A DNA stretch of 64,000 bases from Nymphaea colorata (taxonomy: Eukaryota; Streptophyta; Magnoliopsida; Nymphaeales; Nymphaeaceae): NCBI RefSeq assembly GCF_008831285.2, contig NC_045140.1, forward strand, positions 5,311,528 to 5,375,527, written 5' to 3'. Made by a program: the position numbers and the translations under genes. The notes under the pieces are model-generated. The model had not been told where the DNA came from. It did not search any database and saw nothing but the letters and a program-made list of their open reading frames with translations. This document shows positions 37,151-50,800 of this stretch, one piece after another (within the stretch, counting starts at the first letter, position 1; the number at the start of each line of letters is the position of its first letter).

Positions 37151-40100
37151 GAAGGTTGAAAGGGAAGAGAGAAAAGAAAACTAACGATAAATGCACACGA
37201 GAATTCGGCGGTTGAACGCGAATATCTCGTCTGGTAACTTCTCAGGGCGCGTCGTGTGGATCTCTCTCTCTCTCTCTCTCTCTCTTTTGCTGATCCGTAT
37301 TGCAGATTGCCGTGTGGTGGGAAGAGGGACGATATTAGCAAGTGGCGAGCAGTTCCTCTGTCAGGGCATAAGCCGCAGTATCAACCTTTCTTATCCTCTT
37401 CCCTTCTATTTCTGTTCTTGTGTTTTGGTTATAGTATTATGCTTAGGCGACCTGCACCCATTTTATTATGTTCTCTTTCGTGCCTTCAATTTCGATAATG
37501 CTCGTAAGGTTTCAGGTTTATTTGGTATTTGGGCTGTTGCAATCTTTTCTGGATTGATGATACATGTTGGTGATACTTTTGCTATGATCTGCGAAGTCCT
37601 TTTAGCGGGTTTTTGTCCAATCGTTGCCTTGGTTCCTGTTTAGAATCAATTGTGCAAGCATAATGTGTATATAGCTGCATGTTATAAGTCGCGTTGGTTC
37701 AGACCAATTTTCTGCTCGTTTTATTGCGTTTACATCAACCCCACGCCAACATATTCCGGTGAAGTTTGTGTTCAACGTCTGCTACTCGTGGATCCTTTTT
37801 CATGTTATTTGGAGGATTTGCTGTAAGGTTCCAAGATGTAAAAGGGTCAGCCGGTTTAGTTATTGTCTAAGAAGGAAAGAAGCTCATGTCATCAAATTCC
37901 TGTGGCCTTCGAGATAATTGAAAAAAAATATGTTATCTTGATGTTGGGCTGTTCCCCCGCCTCCTTGGGCCTATGCTTAATTTTTTTTTTCTTGCTCTGT
38001 GGAATTATCTTCCCCAGCAAAATTAAATGAAAGGTCTGACGCTAATAAGAAAAATGAAAAGTACCCGCAAGCTGTTGCTAATTATAGATCAAAAGTCATC
38101 GGTCATTTCTACTGTCCGCATGAAAGATTTGTTTTCACTAGCATATGATACTAAATGGAAGTGTCACTGAGCTACTGCAACATTGGAAAGCTTCAATCTT
38201 TATGGGGATCATTATTAGTTCCATAGGATTGTTTATCATATATGCCATCGTTCAAGGGCTTCAGGCATCATTTGTGGAATGGATGCAAATGAAGGTATGA
38301 ATTAACATACCCAAAATTTAAGAACATTCTTGGTAAATTTACATCTCTTATTGTTAATCCATATCTCAAGTTATGCTAGGATTAAATGTGCAGCAGAAGT
38401 GTTAAACATTGAGATTGTGTCTATCAAAATCCATCTGTCTACCTTTTTACTTAATTTAATGCTCAATAATGTTTTGACGAGAATCATTCTAAATGTATGA
38501 AGGATACTTTCAACTTGCTATACTGAAAAAGTTGCTGTGCGTCATGGATATCACAGCCATATCTTAATGAAGAGGGCCTTCAACATTTATTTCTGGTTCA
38601 CTCAAGTTAAATTTTCCATTAGAATTTATCACTTTGTCACCATATCATCTTTGTTCCATAAGCCCTCAAAGTCATACATATTCCTTATTCTTTTTAAAGT
38701 GTGCTTTGGATAGTCAGATTAGTTAGAGAAACGTTTTGTTTAGTTGACAGTCCCCATTGATAACTTCTCATGTGAAAAAAACAAAATGTTCAAAAAGTTG
38801 AAATCTGTCCTCCAATTTTTTTTCCCTCTAAGAGATTCGCTGATTACTCAGGTATGACAATTGCTAATAAGAGAGGCTTATTAGCGTTTTGATCCTCCTG
38901 AGCTGGTTTAGTATCTTTGAGGAAAGGGTTTGCACTTTGTACGATAAGTGGGTGGGGACTTGTTGTAAAAAGATGGAAATTGGTGTTGCAGTAGTTGGAT
39001 TCAGTCATCATTTTTCAGGAAGTCTTCAAGATGGCCATAAAAAGTTATGCAGCAAGTTAAGAATATAAATTCCATGACGTAAAAATTTATCCTTGGTATG
39101 ATGGAGGATAGGGAAGTGGGGTGGAGTGTAATGGTTACACCATTCTAGTTATGATAGCTGATGTGGCTTTAGAGATGCTGGCAGTAGATCTGGTGCAGGT
39201 TATGGAGATCAACCTAGTGCAAGTAATAATTTACCATTGATTGCTGCCAACTCTTGGAGTTAAATATTCCCCAACATAGATCATACATCACTCATCTTAC
39301 AGCCATGGAGATGATAATTCCTTGATATGGTATTCCAGATCCCCATTCATTTTACCACTTCATCAGAATTCATGCCCCTACAAGTCTTCAGCTTGGTAAC
39401 TTCTTTTGCCCGTCCAGGGTTGATGTGTCAAATATTTACCATCAAGGTCATATTTATGCTATCACTAATTTCTGAGGTCATTCTGAATAGCATTCTTGAT
39501 CCTTACCATTTTTGAAGTTTGAACAGTTTGGGGTTGTAAAAGTATGAATCCTGTTGCATGGAAAAGTTTGCTTGATAATGTAATATCCTGGATGTGTAAG
39601 GAATAAATTCTCCTGACAAAAAACGTCATTAGCAAAATTGAAATTCTTGAATTATTTGAGCTATTGGCACATAGTTACTTCTCTCAAACCGATTTTTCTT
39701 GTGAAGAACAAGGCTTTAACTGAGTGCCCTTTCATTGCAGAACCTGCATTTTTGCTTCCAAAAAGCTTTTATCTGGTTTTGGTAAGATTAACAAGCAAGA
39801 TCGAAAGGGGAGAAAAAGGACAGACAATTTGCATTGAAAGGCAATACGGCATCCAAAGGTATAATGGACCATCGTCAGTGGATGGTGTCAGCCACTTAAT
39901 AGTAAATATGTGCATTTGGATCAAGATCTGGAGGCAACTTTTAAGTTTTAAGGAATACAATATGGACTTGCCTGTGGACCTTGACTGCTACTTACTGATA
40001 TTCATGTGTCACCGTATGTGTTACCTAAATTATAGATCATTAAGTGAACATGGTAGGGGAAGAGACTTCTCCCTAGAATTAAATTCTCAGATGAAAAACA

Positions 40101-41130
40101 CAGACGTTTACATACTTCATTATGAAATGGGTAGACTGAACGTACTTTGGCATTGGACCTCTTATCTGAAGTAAGAATACTTGAGTCTAAGGGTAAGCAG
40201 TTTGTCCTACGTCCAAAAGGTTAGATAGGCAAGGAGGATAACTACTGGTTGCAGCAAATATAATATCTTGCATTATTGCAGTATTGGGCATTGAGAACCA
40301 TATATCATATATCAAATGAAAAAGTGAAAATCATGTATAATTTGTATTCTGAAGTTCGTACATGCTAGAAGTTGGTAAGGCTTTTTTGTGTCAGCTAGGG
40401 TACCATATTTTGAAATAAAAATCTTTAATATCTGCACAAATATTGAAGTAGGCTATACACCTGTGGCAGCGATGGAACTGGGAATTTCTTCCCAGGGAAT
40501 TGTTACTGGATAAGGTTTCAAGCTCTTTGGGTGCTTTGTTATAGTGATCGTCAGGGCAGGTTAAGCATATTCTAATACATTCATAATCAAAGTGCAAGAT
40601 TGGACTATAGTGAAGAAGTAGCTAGATGAATTTGATTTCTACTATATGCTTCCTGAGAGACTAGCATAAGTCTGGCTTTACTTATTGCTGTCCCTTGCTC
40701 ATGTAAAATTCTACTAAATTGATTTAAAAAAAAAACTTCCCAGTATAATTATTTCTTCATACTTGATCATACGAGGGTTCAAAGATGTTTTCTACTAGTT
40801 GTATTTTCTTCCAAGAACTGACAAGTTGATTGCTTTCTGGTCTTTTTGGCAGTTCATAACCGTGTAAGTTTCTGTGGATGGGATGACATTTATCCATTTC
40901 CAATGCAAACAATGCACAACTCCAAGAACTTTAGGGTGTGACGAAGACAGTTTCTTGGTCATGTATGTCTTTTGTGCTGGATGGATGCGCTCTTTGATTG
41001 TGTGACTAAACCATATTATTGTCATTGTCATCCTTTATATTGGAGCTTTGTGAATCTTCCCGGCATCATATTTGGCATGCATTTGCAGGAACAGTGCAGA
41101 TTTTTCAGATTGATTGTGGACCACCCAAAC
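37151..41130 (+). other. Probable leader and 5'-UTR intron region of the phosphoesterase gene
   Basis: A (CT)n-containing, less AT-rich block (about 37190-37500) looks like a first untranslated exon. The 3.6 kb that follow have no recognised coding exon. A good acceptor (ATTTGCAG|GAACAG, exon from 41089) sits 42 nt before the first plausible ATG. The long open frame at 39638-40174 resembles no family and has intron-like composition. That this is one leader with an intron is inference; upstream exons could also be non-existent. Confidence 0.4.
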
Positions 41131-42102
41131 ATGCAAAAGATGCTGCCAAAGAATGTGATGGCTAATACTCTTCCAAAGCAGCCAATTTTTTCCTTTGGAG
41201 TTATCACTGATGTGCAATATGCAGATATCCCTGACGGGTGCTCATTCCTTGGCGTACCTCGTTACTACAGGCACAGCATTGAGGTCTTGAGAAGGGCTGT
41301 TAAGAAATGGAATCACCATGGGAGTCTGAAGTTTGCAGTTCACTTTGGAGACATAGTGGATGGATTTTGTCCAAGGGAGGATTCAAGAAAAGCTGTGACA
41401 AAACTGGTCCACGAGTTTGAAAAGTTTGAAGGCCCTGTATATCATATGCTAGGAAACCATTGCCTCTACAATCTCCCCCGTGATGATTTGATTTCTTTAT
41501 TGAAAATACCTACATCCCATGGCTGTGCCCACTATGAATTCTCTCCCGCGCCGGAGTATCGGTTTGTCGTTCTGGATGCCTATGACATTAGTGCCATTGG
41601 TTGGCCTAAGGATCATCCTAACACATTGAAAGCTTTTAAGATTTTGCACATTAAGAATCCAAATGTTGACAAAAATAGTCCAACGGGCCTGGCAGGTCTT
41701 GACAGAAGGTACCTGAAGTTCAATGGAGCAGTTGGAAAGGCACAACTAGAATGGCTTGAATTCGTTTTAAAGGATGCAACCAGGCTTAAACAGAACGTAA
41801 TTATCTGCTGTCATCTTCCACTAGACCCTGGGGCAGCATCAGCTGAAGCATTACTGTGGAACTACGACGAAGTAATGAGCGTCATACACAGATACAATTG
41901 CGTGAAGGTGTGCCTGGCTGGACATGACCACAAAGGAGGGTACTGTGTCGATTCCCATGGCATTCATCACAGAGTTCTTGAAGCTGCCCTTGAATGTCCC
42001 CCTGGCTCGGATGCATTCGGCCATGTGGATGTGTATCACGATCGGTTGTCTCTCCTTGGTGTCGATCGGATGCTGAGCATTGATATGGTTTTTGATTGTT
42101 AA
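41131..42102 (+). CDS. Mn-dependent ADP-ribose/CDP-alcohol diphosphatase-like phosphoesterase
   Basis: Calcineurin-like metallophosphoesterase; characterised relatives hydrolyse ADP-ribose, CDP-choline and similar diphosphates using Mn2+. One coding exon, 323 aa. The metal-binding motifs occur in the expected order: ITDVQYAD (25-32), HFGDIVDG (71-78), LGNHCLYN (108-115), CCHLP and AGHDHKGG (about 263-270). The family-specific stretches GVPRYYRHSIEVLRRAV and LDAYDISAIGWP are intact, and the C-terminal ALECPPGSDAFG is typical of plant members. The start is uncertain: ATGs at 41131, 41140 and 41158 are in frame and all lie before the conserved core, and the frame stays open further upstream through an acceptor site at 41088. 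Next gene downstream is NRT3 on the same strand, 2.4 kb away. Confidence 0.9.
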   Translation: MQKMLPKNVMANTLPKQPIFSFGVITDVQYADIPDGCSFLGVPRYYRHSIEVLRRAVKKWNHHGSLKFAVHFGDIVDGFCPREDSRKAVTKLVHEFEKFEGPVYHMLGNHCLYNLPRDDLISLLKIPTSHGCAHYEFSPAPEYRFVVLDAYDISAIGWPKDHPNTLKAFKILHIKNPNVDKNSPTGLAGLDRRYLKFNGAVGKAQLEWLEFVLKDATRLKQNVIICCHLPLDPGAASAEALLWNYDEVMSVIHRYNCVKVCLAGHDHKGGYCVDSHGIHHRVLEAALECPPGSDAFGHVDVYHDRLSLLGVDRMLSIDMVFDC

Positions 42103-42326
42103 GATGCAGGTGTCTGCATTCAGCTCTCAAGAAAAGTTCACACCCAGCTGTCTAAAACTTAATTCCGGGGGAGTATGGATGATGCTCCTCACATGATCCG
42201 CATCACTTGTACACGAATAAGGAAGCATCCAATGAGAATAATCATATGGCTGACGATCTAGTTTATATGTATGAATCATCCATTATCATAATGATTAACC
42301 AAATTTCTAGTCACATTCTAGTTCAC

Positions 42327-42395
<69 letters not shown>

Positions 42396-44501
42396 ATGTC
42401 CAAACATTTAGGAATTTTTTTAAAACTATGATTTCTGATGTGTGGATCAAATCATCAAGTTTACAATCAGACAAACTTAAAGAAAACTGGCTTTTAGATC
42501 TTAATAATCCAGCTAGCAGTCAAAATTCATGTCTTCTTTACACTGCATGTTTTGACATGTACAATTGGGTACATCCAAAAAAGATTGTAGGAATGTTGGA
42601 CAAGGCTTCAGTTTCTCTTTCGGAAGTACAGAATACAGAACCACTAGTCTCAAGAAGTCAATGGCTTTTATTTTCATTTTCCCCCCTCTTCAAACCAATA
42701 AAAAGCAGGACCAATACGGGGACAACTACAAGCCCCTTGCAGAAGTGACTCAAAACTAAATAATTGTTTAGTTGACATTGAAAGTCCGGGTCCCAGAATT
42801 CTTATTTATTTCCCAATGGTAAGTTTAGTCTCCGGCCCTTGAACTAACATGAAGGACAGTGGAATCGGCTTTGAATGGCTATTCTCATTGCTCCAAAAAT
42901 AAACTCTCCTCGCAATTGTCTGTCGAGTTGGTACTGTGAAACCGGCCAAGCAATGCAGCACACTGAACAAGGCGCATCCAGGCTCGGTTTTCTTATGGTT
43001 CAAACTTGGCTGGCATCAGCCACCAAATTGGCTCCGTTCGGCGAGGTAACGACTCTACCAGAGGTAGAACACAGCTAACGCTCGAGCCACCATACGACGA
43101 GTTTCGTTCAGCTTTCAACATTGTAGGATCTCAGATTGAACTCTCAAACCAAATATCTTGTTGAGGCTGTGTAGCTAATGAATCAACTAAGGAAGTGCAA
43201 AAATCCAACTCTCGGGATTTAACAGAGCTTGATATAACCTGAGAGGCTACACATGAGGCCGTTTGGCTGTTGATCAAAACTGAGTTGAACCGAGATAAGC
43301 TTGTGGCTTTCGTGCTCCATTCTCCTGCCTAAGTGGGTTAGCTCATGTAAATCTGGTTGCTGTGTAAATCTGGTTACGTTACTGGGAAGGACAGAGCCAG
43401 AAAATTCTGGCTAAGAGGCATTAAGGATAAATTTTTAAAATTTTAAAGGCACCAATACGTAAATAAGAAAAATTATTCTAAAACATCAATATGAAACAAG
43501 TTGGTATGTGTGGGCAATTGTCCACAATTAACCCACATCTGCCTCCGCCCCTGGTTACAGGATTGAGTTAAAAGCAGAAGCTGAACCGAGCAAGCACCGA
43601 GTTACTTGGTTCAATTCCTAGGCGCTACCTCATGATTCGGAGGAATCGTTTCTTGTTTCAAGTTCATGTCAGAAAAGGGCATCGAAATCTCAGGAAGGCT
43701 ATCTTAAGAAGAAAATATTCTCGAAGGTGTCCATCAAGAAATGCGTAAAAAATGATGCATTCTTTTGTATAAGAACGGGAAAGAAAGTAAAAAGGAAAAG
43801 GTCAGTCTTAAATATCTCATAGTTTTTTAATGTTCTTAAGGGCAACGAATGACGATATCTGTTACAGGTGGCCAAGATTTGTTCCATGATTCCATCACTT
43901 GTTCTATTCTCTATTAAAACACTGCAGTAACCTATGATATCACAAATCTCTTTCACCCTTTCAGCCAAAACCAACTTTTTGCAGTTAAAGGAAAAAAATG
44001 TTCAGCAACAAAAGCACTCTAAGAACTAAAAAGCGCTCTAGAAGAGGAACAGAACTCATATGTCTATGTGGAATCTAAGCAGTTCACAGTAACATGATCT
44101 GTATTTTAAAAGAGCCAAACCGGAAAAGAAAAAGGTAATAATCCAGTTTTGGCGTTTCCTTTTCATAGTCAAACAGGCTTTCCTGCAATTTTTTCTTAGA
44201 GCAAGTTCCCTTAAATCCCAAGTCAATGGGGGCTTTCTCTTCCCAATTACTGGCTTCTCGTGGCACCAAAGGACCAGACATCTGCAGTCTGCAATTTTGG
44301 CAACGACGAACTGCCAAAGTGTGAGGAGGCGAAGGGTTGTTAGGATCTCTTCCCTTTCTTGAAGAGCTCCATGAATGGTGCATGTTTTTTCTGACTTTTT
44401 GTGCAGAGAGACTCGGAGGATTTAAGCACCACCAACCCTTGGCTTTCTTTGCAGCAAAGAAGCCATACCCAGCTCTGTCTATCTCAGGAGAAAGAGCAGA
44501 A
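42103..44501. other. Intergenic with microsatellite and decayed elements
   Basis: (CT)n followed by (TA)n spans 42327-42394 and is followed by ACATTTAGGAA, as in the 11477-12037 cluster. About 43386-43556 is a small element with GACAGAGCCAGA at the left and CTCCGCCCCTGG at the right as imperfect inverted ends; related sequence occurs at 57374-57440. Another MITE-like left end (GAGGCCGTTTGGCTGTTG) is near 43255. No gene recognised; the last 100-150 bp are presumably the NRT3 promoter/leader. Confidence 0.5.
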
Positions 44502-45663
44502 ATGACGTCCTCAAGCTCTTTTCATTATTTGGTGGTTGCCCTTGTTACTGCGTTGGTCCTCGCTCCTGTTGATGGGGGTGTTCTCTTCTCTTCCCTTCGT
44601 CGTTCTCTGGAGATTCAGGCATCCCCTAAAGCCGGAGATGGTAATATTCTGCTCTTCCGCTTCGTTGATTCTTGTTCCCCTTCCCGTACTGTCTGCGCCA
44701 TGGATATACGTGAGCCGTAACCCTTCCTGTGGCAGATGGAAGAAGATGACCATGTTTCCACACAGAGACAAAGACAAAGAGTCTATGTTCTGTTTCTTGC
44801 TACTTTCTTCCACCTTGTTTCTTTGGTGGCGAAAAGTTCAAAACTAAAAATTTCTTCATTTTTTATATGAATCAAGATGGTCTTCAGGATTAATTCAAAC
44901 TTCCTGGTTGATCATCACAAACCACAATATGCAGAAATTGTCAATCCTGGAATCGCCGAGACGGACGGCAACGAAGAGGTTTAACCAGGAAAAGACTTCC
45001 GATAGTCAACATCCAGAAACAGTTGAAGAGAAGCCTTTTTTTGGGTGGGGGTTAAAACGATCCTTCGTTTTTCCAACTTCATGATCTCTCTTTGGAAGCC
45101 AAACAGGATCCGCTTTTCATTTTTCTTCCAATGGAATCTTCAAATTCAAACTGATCAATAACACTCTTCTTCTTTTCTTGTCTCCAGTTTTGAAGGCAGG
45201 GGAGGACAAGATCGAGGTGACGTGGGCACTGAACCAGACGTTCTCCGGCGATGCCGATAGCTACAAGACGATCAACGTGAAGCTGTGCTACGCGCCGTTG
45301 AGCCAGGAGAACAGAGGCTGGAGGAAGACGAACAACGACCTCCACAAAGACAAGACGTGCCAGTTGGACATTGCCTCCGTCCCTTTCACGGCGGCAACCC
45401 CGTCGTCGGTGGAGTGGGTGGTGGGGAGGGACACGCCCACCGCCACCTACTTCGTGAGGGCCTACGCTCTCGACTCGAGCGGCCGCCAGGTGGGCTTCGG
45501 CCAGACCACCGACGCCAGCAAGAAGACCAACCTCTTCCGGATCCAAGGGATCAGCGGGAGGCAGCTGTGGGTGGACGTCGCCGCCGGTTGCTTCTCCGCC
45601 CTCTCCGTCCTCTCCCTTTTCGGCTTCTTTCTAGTGGAGAAGAGGATGGCCAAAAAAGCTTAA
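44502..45663 (+). CDS. NRT3: High-affinity nitrate transporter accessory protein NRT3/NAR2
   Basis: Small membrane protein that pairs with NRT2 carriers at the plasma membrane to give high-affinity nitrate uptake, mainly in roots. Two exons, 44502-44640 and 45188-45663, join in phase 1 (G|TT, Val47) to 204 aa, matching the family's 195-210. Residues 1-25 form a signal peptide (FHYLVVALVTALVLAPVDGG). The outer domain has the family words KTINVKLCYAPLSQENRGWR and KDKTCQLDIASVPF. One C-terminal membrane helix (about 176-197, VAAGCFSALSVLSLFGFFL) ends in basic EKRMAKKA. Exon 2 is strongly GC-rich, unlike its surroundings. ATG 44502 is the first in frame before the signal peptide. A possible polyadenylation signal AATAAA lies near 45748. 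Partner NRT2 genes are not in the window. Confidence 0.95.
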
Positions 45664-47899
45664 GCGTTTCTGTCTTATCACTCTCTCTGAAATTGACAAA
45701 TTCGGTGGTTGCTGTAGTTTTTGTTTCTTCCTGTGGTGAAAACTTGAATAAAAATGGAGAATGGACATCTTGCTGTGATACAAATGCTAATAGTAATCTT
45801 TGTTTTTTTGGTGGACAGTTTGGATTGGATTTTATGGTGCTTTTAGCAACAGTTTATAATGCAACAGTTAATTATGCTTTAGCGACAGCAATGAAGTTTG
45901 AATGTTTAGCTATCGCTTTCACCTGTTCTTTATGAATAGGCTTAAGCAAGTGCTCGTTTTCCTACCATAAGATTCTCTAGCATAGTATCATCAGCATGAA
46001 AAAAACTTCTCTACGGGCTCTATATATGCACCATCACAGCTCCCTGTATTAGAGAACTATTTATCTCAACTGCCATGGGATTCTTCTTGGTGTCCTTAGT
46101 CTTCTCGCAGTCTTGGAAGAGACAATGTTTCTATCCCCATCTTTTAACGACCATGTAATTCTTGATCCTTGTTTATAGAACAACGCTTATCCTCTAAGAG
46201 GCTGCTTGACACTAGGAATGAACACGTGAATGTTTTATAAATTTGCCTCAAATTTGATTTGCATTCACAAAAACATTTGTTCAAATATTAAATTCAGGAC
46301 ACATTCATGAAACACCCGATTGTATTGTTGTCCCTAATGAGGACTTTAAGAAACTGTCTAACATAATTAGATTTGAGGAAAACAATAAATGCTAGAAGGC
46401 GCATCACGAATTGCGTGCAAAAATGTCGAGGCTGCTTTCCCTTGCCGATTTAATATTATAGATATGAATTTCGAATGTATAAAGCAAATTTTAAATTTGC
46501 TTTGAAACTAACAGTGTTAATTTCGCATGTCCTTAAATTATATATCTATAAACAGAACTAAATTTATGAAAAAATTTAAAATGCTAGGAGGTACATCACT
46601 TGTGGCGTGCGTGCGTGCGTGTTATGAATTGTTTGTTGGGCATCCTATTTTTATTCCGCCTTTACCTTCGTTCTCTTAAAAAATGTCGAAATTGTATTTC
46701 CTTACAAATTTAACTTTGTAGACGAATACAAATATTCAAGTATAGATTATTTTTATCATAAAATAAGACGTGAAAAGTATACTTCTATGATAATACTTTA
46801 AAACTTTAACTTCCCGGACTTGTAAATCTAACCTGTCGAGACATTTTATTTCTCCTTACCGGTAACCATTAAGACGGCATAAGTTTACTACTTGACATGG
46901 ATCTCATCTACATTGAAACCGACGTTGTCCAAATCTGTGCGATAATTTTTGCCAGAAAAGTAGAAAAATGCCAAGTACTAGTCATAATCAGAGAGAAACA
47001 GAAGTAATAAGCGAGTGACGAACATTCCAGTGAATCACTTTACAGCATATTTCGTGACACCCATGACAAGAAAGATTCATTAGTGCCCATGGAAAAACCA
47101 AAAAATAAAATATCCATAGTTTGTATACACAGGAAACAAAAAGAATTTCAGCTTTGGATAACAAAAGCAGATGCCCACTATTAACGACAAACTCCTATTA
47201 TTAACAACCAATTCAACGTACATAGCAAACCCGAGTTAGGCCAAAACCCCTCTTCCTTTCACCGTGCTCTCAGGTCCAGGGCTGCTTTAAAATTTGGGTG
47301 AGAAGGAACACACCTGCCAACTAAAAAGTTACACATTCATGGTTTGCAGTTCAGAAGACTGCAGGAATCAAACTTACAACCGAACTTCCACCAGCCCCCT
47401 TTTGGAGGCAGTTAACATACGTTGGGTGCATCGAAGTATTTGTTAGCACATAAGCAATTTTGGTTTCAGATGACAGCACAACTATCAATGCGAAGTACAC
47501 TAGACTGTAGAGAACCCGATCAAAGCATCAAGAAGGTACACCAACGACGCATCAGAAGTGAAAAAGAAGTGTGTTTTCAATAGGCACCAACAACACTAAA
47601 AAGACTGTTTGTACATGGCAGTTCCGCAGAAGTAGACAACAAAAAAGGAACAAATGAAGAATCAGAGTCAAGAACCCACATGGTTCCTTGCCTTGACATG
47701 GAAAAATGTAATTTTACACCAGCATCAAGGTAGAAAAATAAATTATGAAAAGAGGGTATGTCTATCCGCGGCCAAGATCTCTTGCCACTTCTCACTGAAA
47801 ACACAAAAAAGAAAGAAAACAAAAACAAAAATCAAAACAGGTTATTATGCCTTGTTGCAAAAGAGGAAGGCCTACAGAGGGGTTCACACGTGTACTGCA
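45664..47899. other. Intergenic region between convergent NRT3 and eIF4B genes
   Basis: Holds the 3' flanks of both genes. At about 46190-46340 is a MITE-like segment (GAGGCTGCTTGACACTAGG left end, ATTCATGAAACACCCG inside) sharing wording with 5890, 7055 and 55345-55500. A (TGCG)n-like short repeat is at about 46600-46620. No gene recognised. Confidence 0.5.
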
Positions 47900-50800
47900 T
47901 CACCATCTTTCCTTCGACCTGAACCTGTGAAGAGTGGGAACAGTGAAGAAATTAGCTTTCTCTGACATAAATCGTGACAAAGGGTTTCGTTTCCCTCATT
48001 AAGCGTGCGTATGAAGCATACAACTCCTAGTTTATCAGATAGATGCAGTTTATTCAATTCCCTAGCCTTATTCTTCCAACCATGCTCACATAACTTGCAA
48101 TGAAATCGTGCATATGAGGTTCACACTCTGCCTTGCAATTTGCAGTACAAAGTAAAATACTGGTCTCTGATTTGAGGAGCAACTTGTAAATGCACCACCT
48201 AAAACTTTGTAAAACAAGAAGCTTATTGTGAATCTAAGGAATACATACCTGTCTGCATCCCTGCTGCCAAGGAAGCCCCGTTCTCTACCCAGGAATCCTC
48301 TCCTATCATCAGCTTTACTCCACACATCTGGTGCTCCTCCACGAGAACGTGGCCTGTCCGAATATTCCACACTTCTCGAATCCTCTGAGAGACCAGACTG
48401 AGAAGGTGGTCTGTCTATGTGCACGACACTAGTTCTACTGGCCCCAGAACCAGGCCTGTCACCACCTCGCTGACCAAAACGTATCTTATCATCTAACTCC
48501 TGTATCAACAGCTCTAGCTCCTTTTCTTTCTTCTTGACCAGATCTTGGAGAACTGGTTGTTCGCTGGAGTCTTGATCAGATTCCCCATTGAGCTTTACTT
48601 CGGGCTCTTTTGATAGTTTTTCTTTCAGCTGATTTATCTCACCCTTCAATAATTTTTCCTCAATTGTTTCTGGTCTGTGAATGTTCAACAGAAAAAAGGA
48701 AAAAAGGGAAAATCTCTATTACATTAATGAACTAGTTCTTCAATGAGTGGACAAAGATCAACCCACCAATCTAGAGTAATCATCGGGTTTCCTAAAGAGA
48801 AAGTTCTGTACCATCTAGAGTAATCTCAAAAGAATTACTTTGTTATGAATATGCCAATAACAGCTGTCACACAAAAGGATTGCTTTTGAATGCTTGTAGG
48901 AGATGCAAAGCCTGACATTGAGAACATCTTCACCTTATTCTATGTATGGCCAATGCAGAACTACACAAGCAATATAATATCACTTTTCTGTAGTACATGA
49001 AGCTGGAGGATGACCAAGCATAAGCTCACAGTTCATATGTTTTTAGAATAATAACATACAGAAAGTATTATCGTTCATGAAATTGTACAAGCAGGTCTAA
49101 CACACAGTTGCTGGGAACACAACTTATAGATTATTATAACTCATATTCATATGACGTAATGGTCCTGTATTCATGTCAAATAAAATCGTACATATTCGTT
49201 TCTTATACCAAGAACTTTAGTTTTGTCAGTATAAACTAAGCCACTGCAACAAAGAGATCACAAAGACGATGTCAAGCCTTCATGGATAGAGAAATAAGGA
49301 AGATTGTGTAAAATTTAAATACAATGAAAAATTAACAGCATAAATTTCAAGTAAAATTCAACAGGAAAAGCACAGTATAAGTGTTTCAAGTTATCCCAAA
49401 TCGAGGGAATCCTCACTTTTCCCTCTATGGTGTGCATAAGAAATGAATTCATGGTGCCATGGTCTAAGATCTAGGAAAGACAACACTCCTCGCTGCATAT
49501 GTCACTCTCATCTTTGACCATAATTTAGCACCAGAAATCAAGCCTAATAATATAGTACCAAGATTCAATAACCTGGTAAAAAAAAGCAAATGAATCACCA
49601 AAATATTTGTTCAAATTCTAGATTGGAAAGGAAAGAATGTACTGGAAGTTAGTTAAGCAATCTTTCAAATACAAACTACCCTCACCAACATCGGCACTTT
49701 TTCGGAAAAACAAAATGGAGAGAAAGCATGATATTATGTAAAAATGTCAAAAGAAAAGAATTGTTTATTTTACTTTTTAGAATTTTTGTTCGTGAGATTT
49801 CTATTAACATATTATTAACAATTTGGAATTTTAATCATCCTTTTTGTAAGAAAAGTAGTGAAAGCTCAAATTCACAAATTTTCTCTATTAGTTATGTATT
49901 GATTTTATTTTTTGAATTCCTGAAAATTTCAAAAGAAATGAAACTTCCCAATTTATACCTATGAAAAACCAATCATGACACCAGTATCCATGATACGAAC
50001 TAACCTCTACAGCTTGCTCTAACTGGAGGATTGAGATGAATAGTGTAAAATGTCTGGTCGTTCTTATTAAATTTTAACTCAGAAGCAGCAAATCATATGG
50101 CTCCACAGTCCACCCCCATCACTTATTTCACGAAGGACATTCAGCAATTCAAAAGAAATTAATACAAAAAATAAATTGGTAAAGGTTCAAGTCAAAACAA
50201 GCTATGCATGCACAGAACGCTGGAGCGTCATCCTTGTCAAATCCACAGAAGCAAAAAAAAAAATTGCCTTCTCTCTATGTAGCACACATAGCAATAGCAT
50301 TTTCCAAATAAGTTATCAGTGTACTAAATGAATCCAAGAAAAGTTTGAGACTTACCAGAATGGTACAGTATGAATATAAAGCTTCCTCTAACATAAGCAA
50401 ATAGAATGCAGCCACAGTTTACGCATTCTCTAAGGCTGCTAAATAACATGATGGAGTCTGTCCGTCGACACTTATTCCATCTTAAATATACAAATAACCC
50501 CTTTCACGTAAAAGAGGCTCTGCTTCTTATTTATGGTAAAATAAAACATGCAGCAAGGAAAAAAGCCATGGCAGGTGCATAAAATTAAATGTACATCATT
50601 CCCTCTTTCGATTCTCTACAGCAAAAAAGTTCATCAAAGACTTATCTAGCTGAGAGACAGTTTCATGGGTGCAGATACATAAACAAAACAACCAAGTGGT
50701 GGGCCAACTATACAACTAATTTCCATTCAAGACACCAATTCAACTGTTATACCATAAGTTGACAACTTGCACTGCTGCAGACAACGTTAGCTTCTCTCTT

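Noticed and set aside
39638-40174. 178-codon open frame on + strand
   Set aside because: Starts at or near no recognised splice context, matches no family, and has AT-rich intron-like composition upstream of the phosphoesterase exon.
43560-43650. GGTTCAATTCC B-box-like motif
   Set aside because: No A-box at the right distance and no acceptor stem pairing; not a tRNA gene.
45285-45935. Long second-frame open reading over NRT3 exon 2
   Set aside because: Arises from the high GC content of the real exon; the true frame has signal peptide, family motifs and membrane helix.
47737-47787. Alternative eIF4B terminal exon (acceptor TTTTCAG near 47788, giving SEKWQEILAAD)
   Set aside because: The frame also closes, but the FRSKERW ending at 47924-47900 comes first in the transcript and better fits the basic/Trp end expected of eIF4B. 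Transcript data could reverse this.
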